DNA of 46,667 nucleotides from assembly GCF_001437255.1 (NCBI RefSeq), contig NZ_JQBD01000012.1, forward strand, positions 1 to 46,667, written 5' to 3'. Origin of the DNA: Pediococcus damnosus (GTDB lineage Bacteria; Bacillota; Bacilli; Lactobacillales; Lactobacillaceae). A program made the translations under genes and the position numbers. Below, one piece after another: positions 46,477 to 46,667 of this stretch (position 1 is its first letter; each line of letters opens with the position of its first letter). Below the pieces are notes generated by a model. The model made no database searches, had not been told where the DNA came from, and saw only the letters and a program-made list of their open reading frames with translations.

Positions 46477-46667
46477 ATTGATTTTTTAGCACCATTCGTT
46501 GTTGAAGCCAATAGGTAATGTCGGTCCCAACGATAATTCCAACGGCCATCACACCAATTGGATGAAACGGATTCCATCCACCAGTCTCATCAGTATAACC
46601 AACCATAAACTTGATAAAACCTTCAAAGCCTTCTAAGTGTAAAAGGCACCCGTAAAATGTAGGAAAA
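46475..46667 (-). CDS. Partial unrecognised gene, 3' end (5' end outside the window)
   Basis: An open minus-strand frame of 63 codons runs from the window edge to a TAA at 46475-46477. The visible product contains EGFEGFIKFMVGYTDETGG, then WNPFHPIGVMAVGIIVGTD and ends TYWLQQRMVLKNQ. It has one hydrophobic segment and looks like the end of a small membrane protein. I do not recognise the family. It ends on the shared inverted repeat, which supports a real gene. Confidence 0.65.
   Translation of the reverse strand, partial: FPTFYGCLLHLEGFEGFIKFMVGYTDETGGWNPFHPIGVMAVGIIVGTDITYWLQQRMVLKNQ

Overview
The window is an AT-rich stretch of core chromosome from a low-GC Gram-positive bacterium, almost certainly a member of the Lactobacillaceae. 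The evidence is the gene order (ymfF-ymfH-ymfI-rodZ-pgsA-cinA-recA-rny followed by mutS-mutL-ruvA-ruvB-tgt-yajC; nifS-thiI; ezrA; rpsD), the T-box leaders, CGAAC-N4-GTTCG type LexA (DinR) boxes, strong AGGAGG-like ribosome binding sites, and a D-Ala ligase carrying the Phe typical of D-Ala-D-Lac ligases in Leuconostoc, Pediococcus and many lactobacilli. The mreC-mreD locus lacks the usual mreB in front and minCD behind. Together with the ligase this fits a coccoid genus such as Pediococcus, but that assignment is inference. I see no insertion sequence, prophage, CRISPR array, tRNA or rRNA, and no sign of recent gene transfer.

Layout. From 30 to 34652 nearly everything is on the minus strand: dinB, zwf, yajC-tgt-ruvB-ruvA (DNA repair, tRNA modification, secretion), mutS-mutL, rny, recA, cinA, the ymfF-ymfH-ymfI and rodZ-pgsA units, a three-gene amino acid ABC transporter behind a two-stage T-box leader, mreC-mreD, radC, folC, valS behind its own T-box, tpx, nifS-thiI and ezrA. 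From 34816 the strands alternate: free-methionine sulfoxide reductase and rpsD with a structured leader (+), a DUF1054 gene (-), yueI-rarA, 6S RNA, a small membrane protein and a universal stress protein (+), then tag, a membrane-linked glycerophosphodiesterase, ddl, a medium-chain reductase and a DUF2785 gene (-), then a DUF975 membrane protein (+) and the 3' end of an unrecognised gene (-).

The main functional theme is genome maintenance: mutSL, ruvAB, recA, dinB, rarA, radC and tag. Three of these (recA, dinB, ruvAB) carry SOS boxes at their promoters. A second theme is envelope and cell shape: pgsA, rodZ, mreCD, ezrA and ddl. A third is amino-acid-sensing RNA control.

The most interesting element is the leader of the ABC transporter at 22659-23019. 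It is one full T-box with a probable His specifier, followed by a second T-box antiterminator/terminator module that has no specifier stem of its own. Other points are a CinA whose deamidase domain has lost its catalytic motif, a 6S RNA behind rarA, and long symmetric hairpins between convergent genes that include the stop codons. I did not find a clearly new multi-gene system; this is mostly a conserved housekeeping region.
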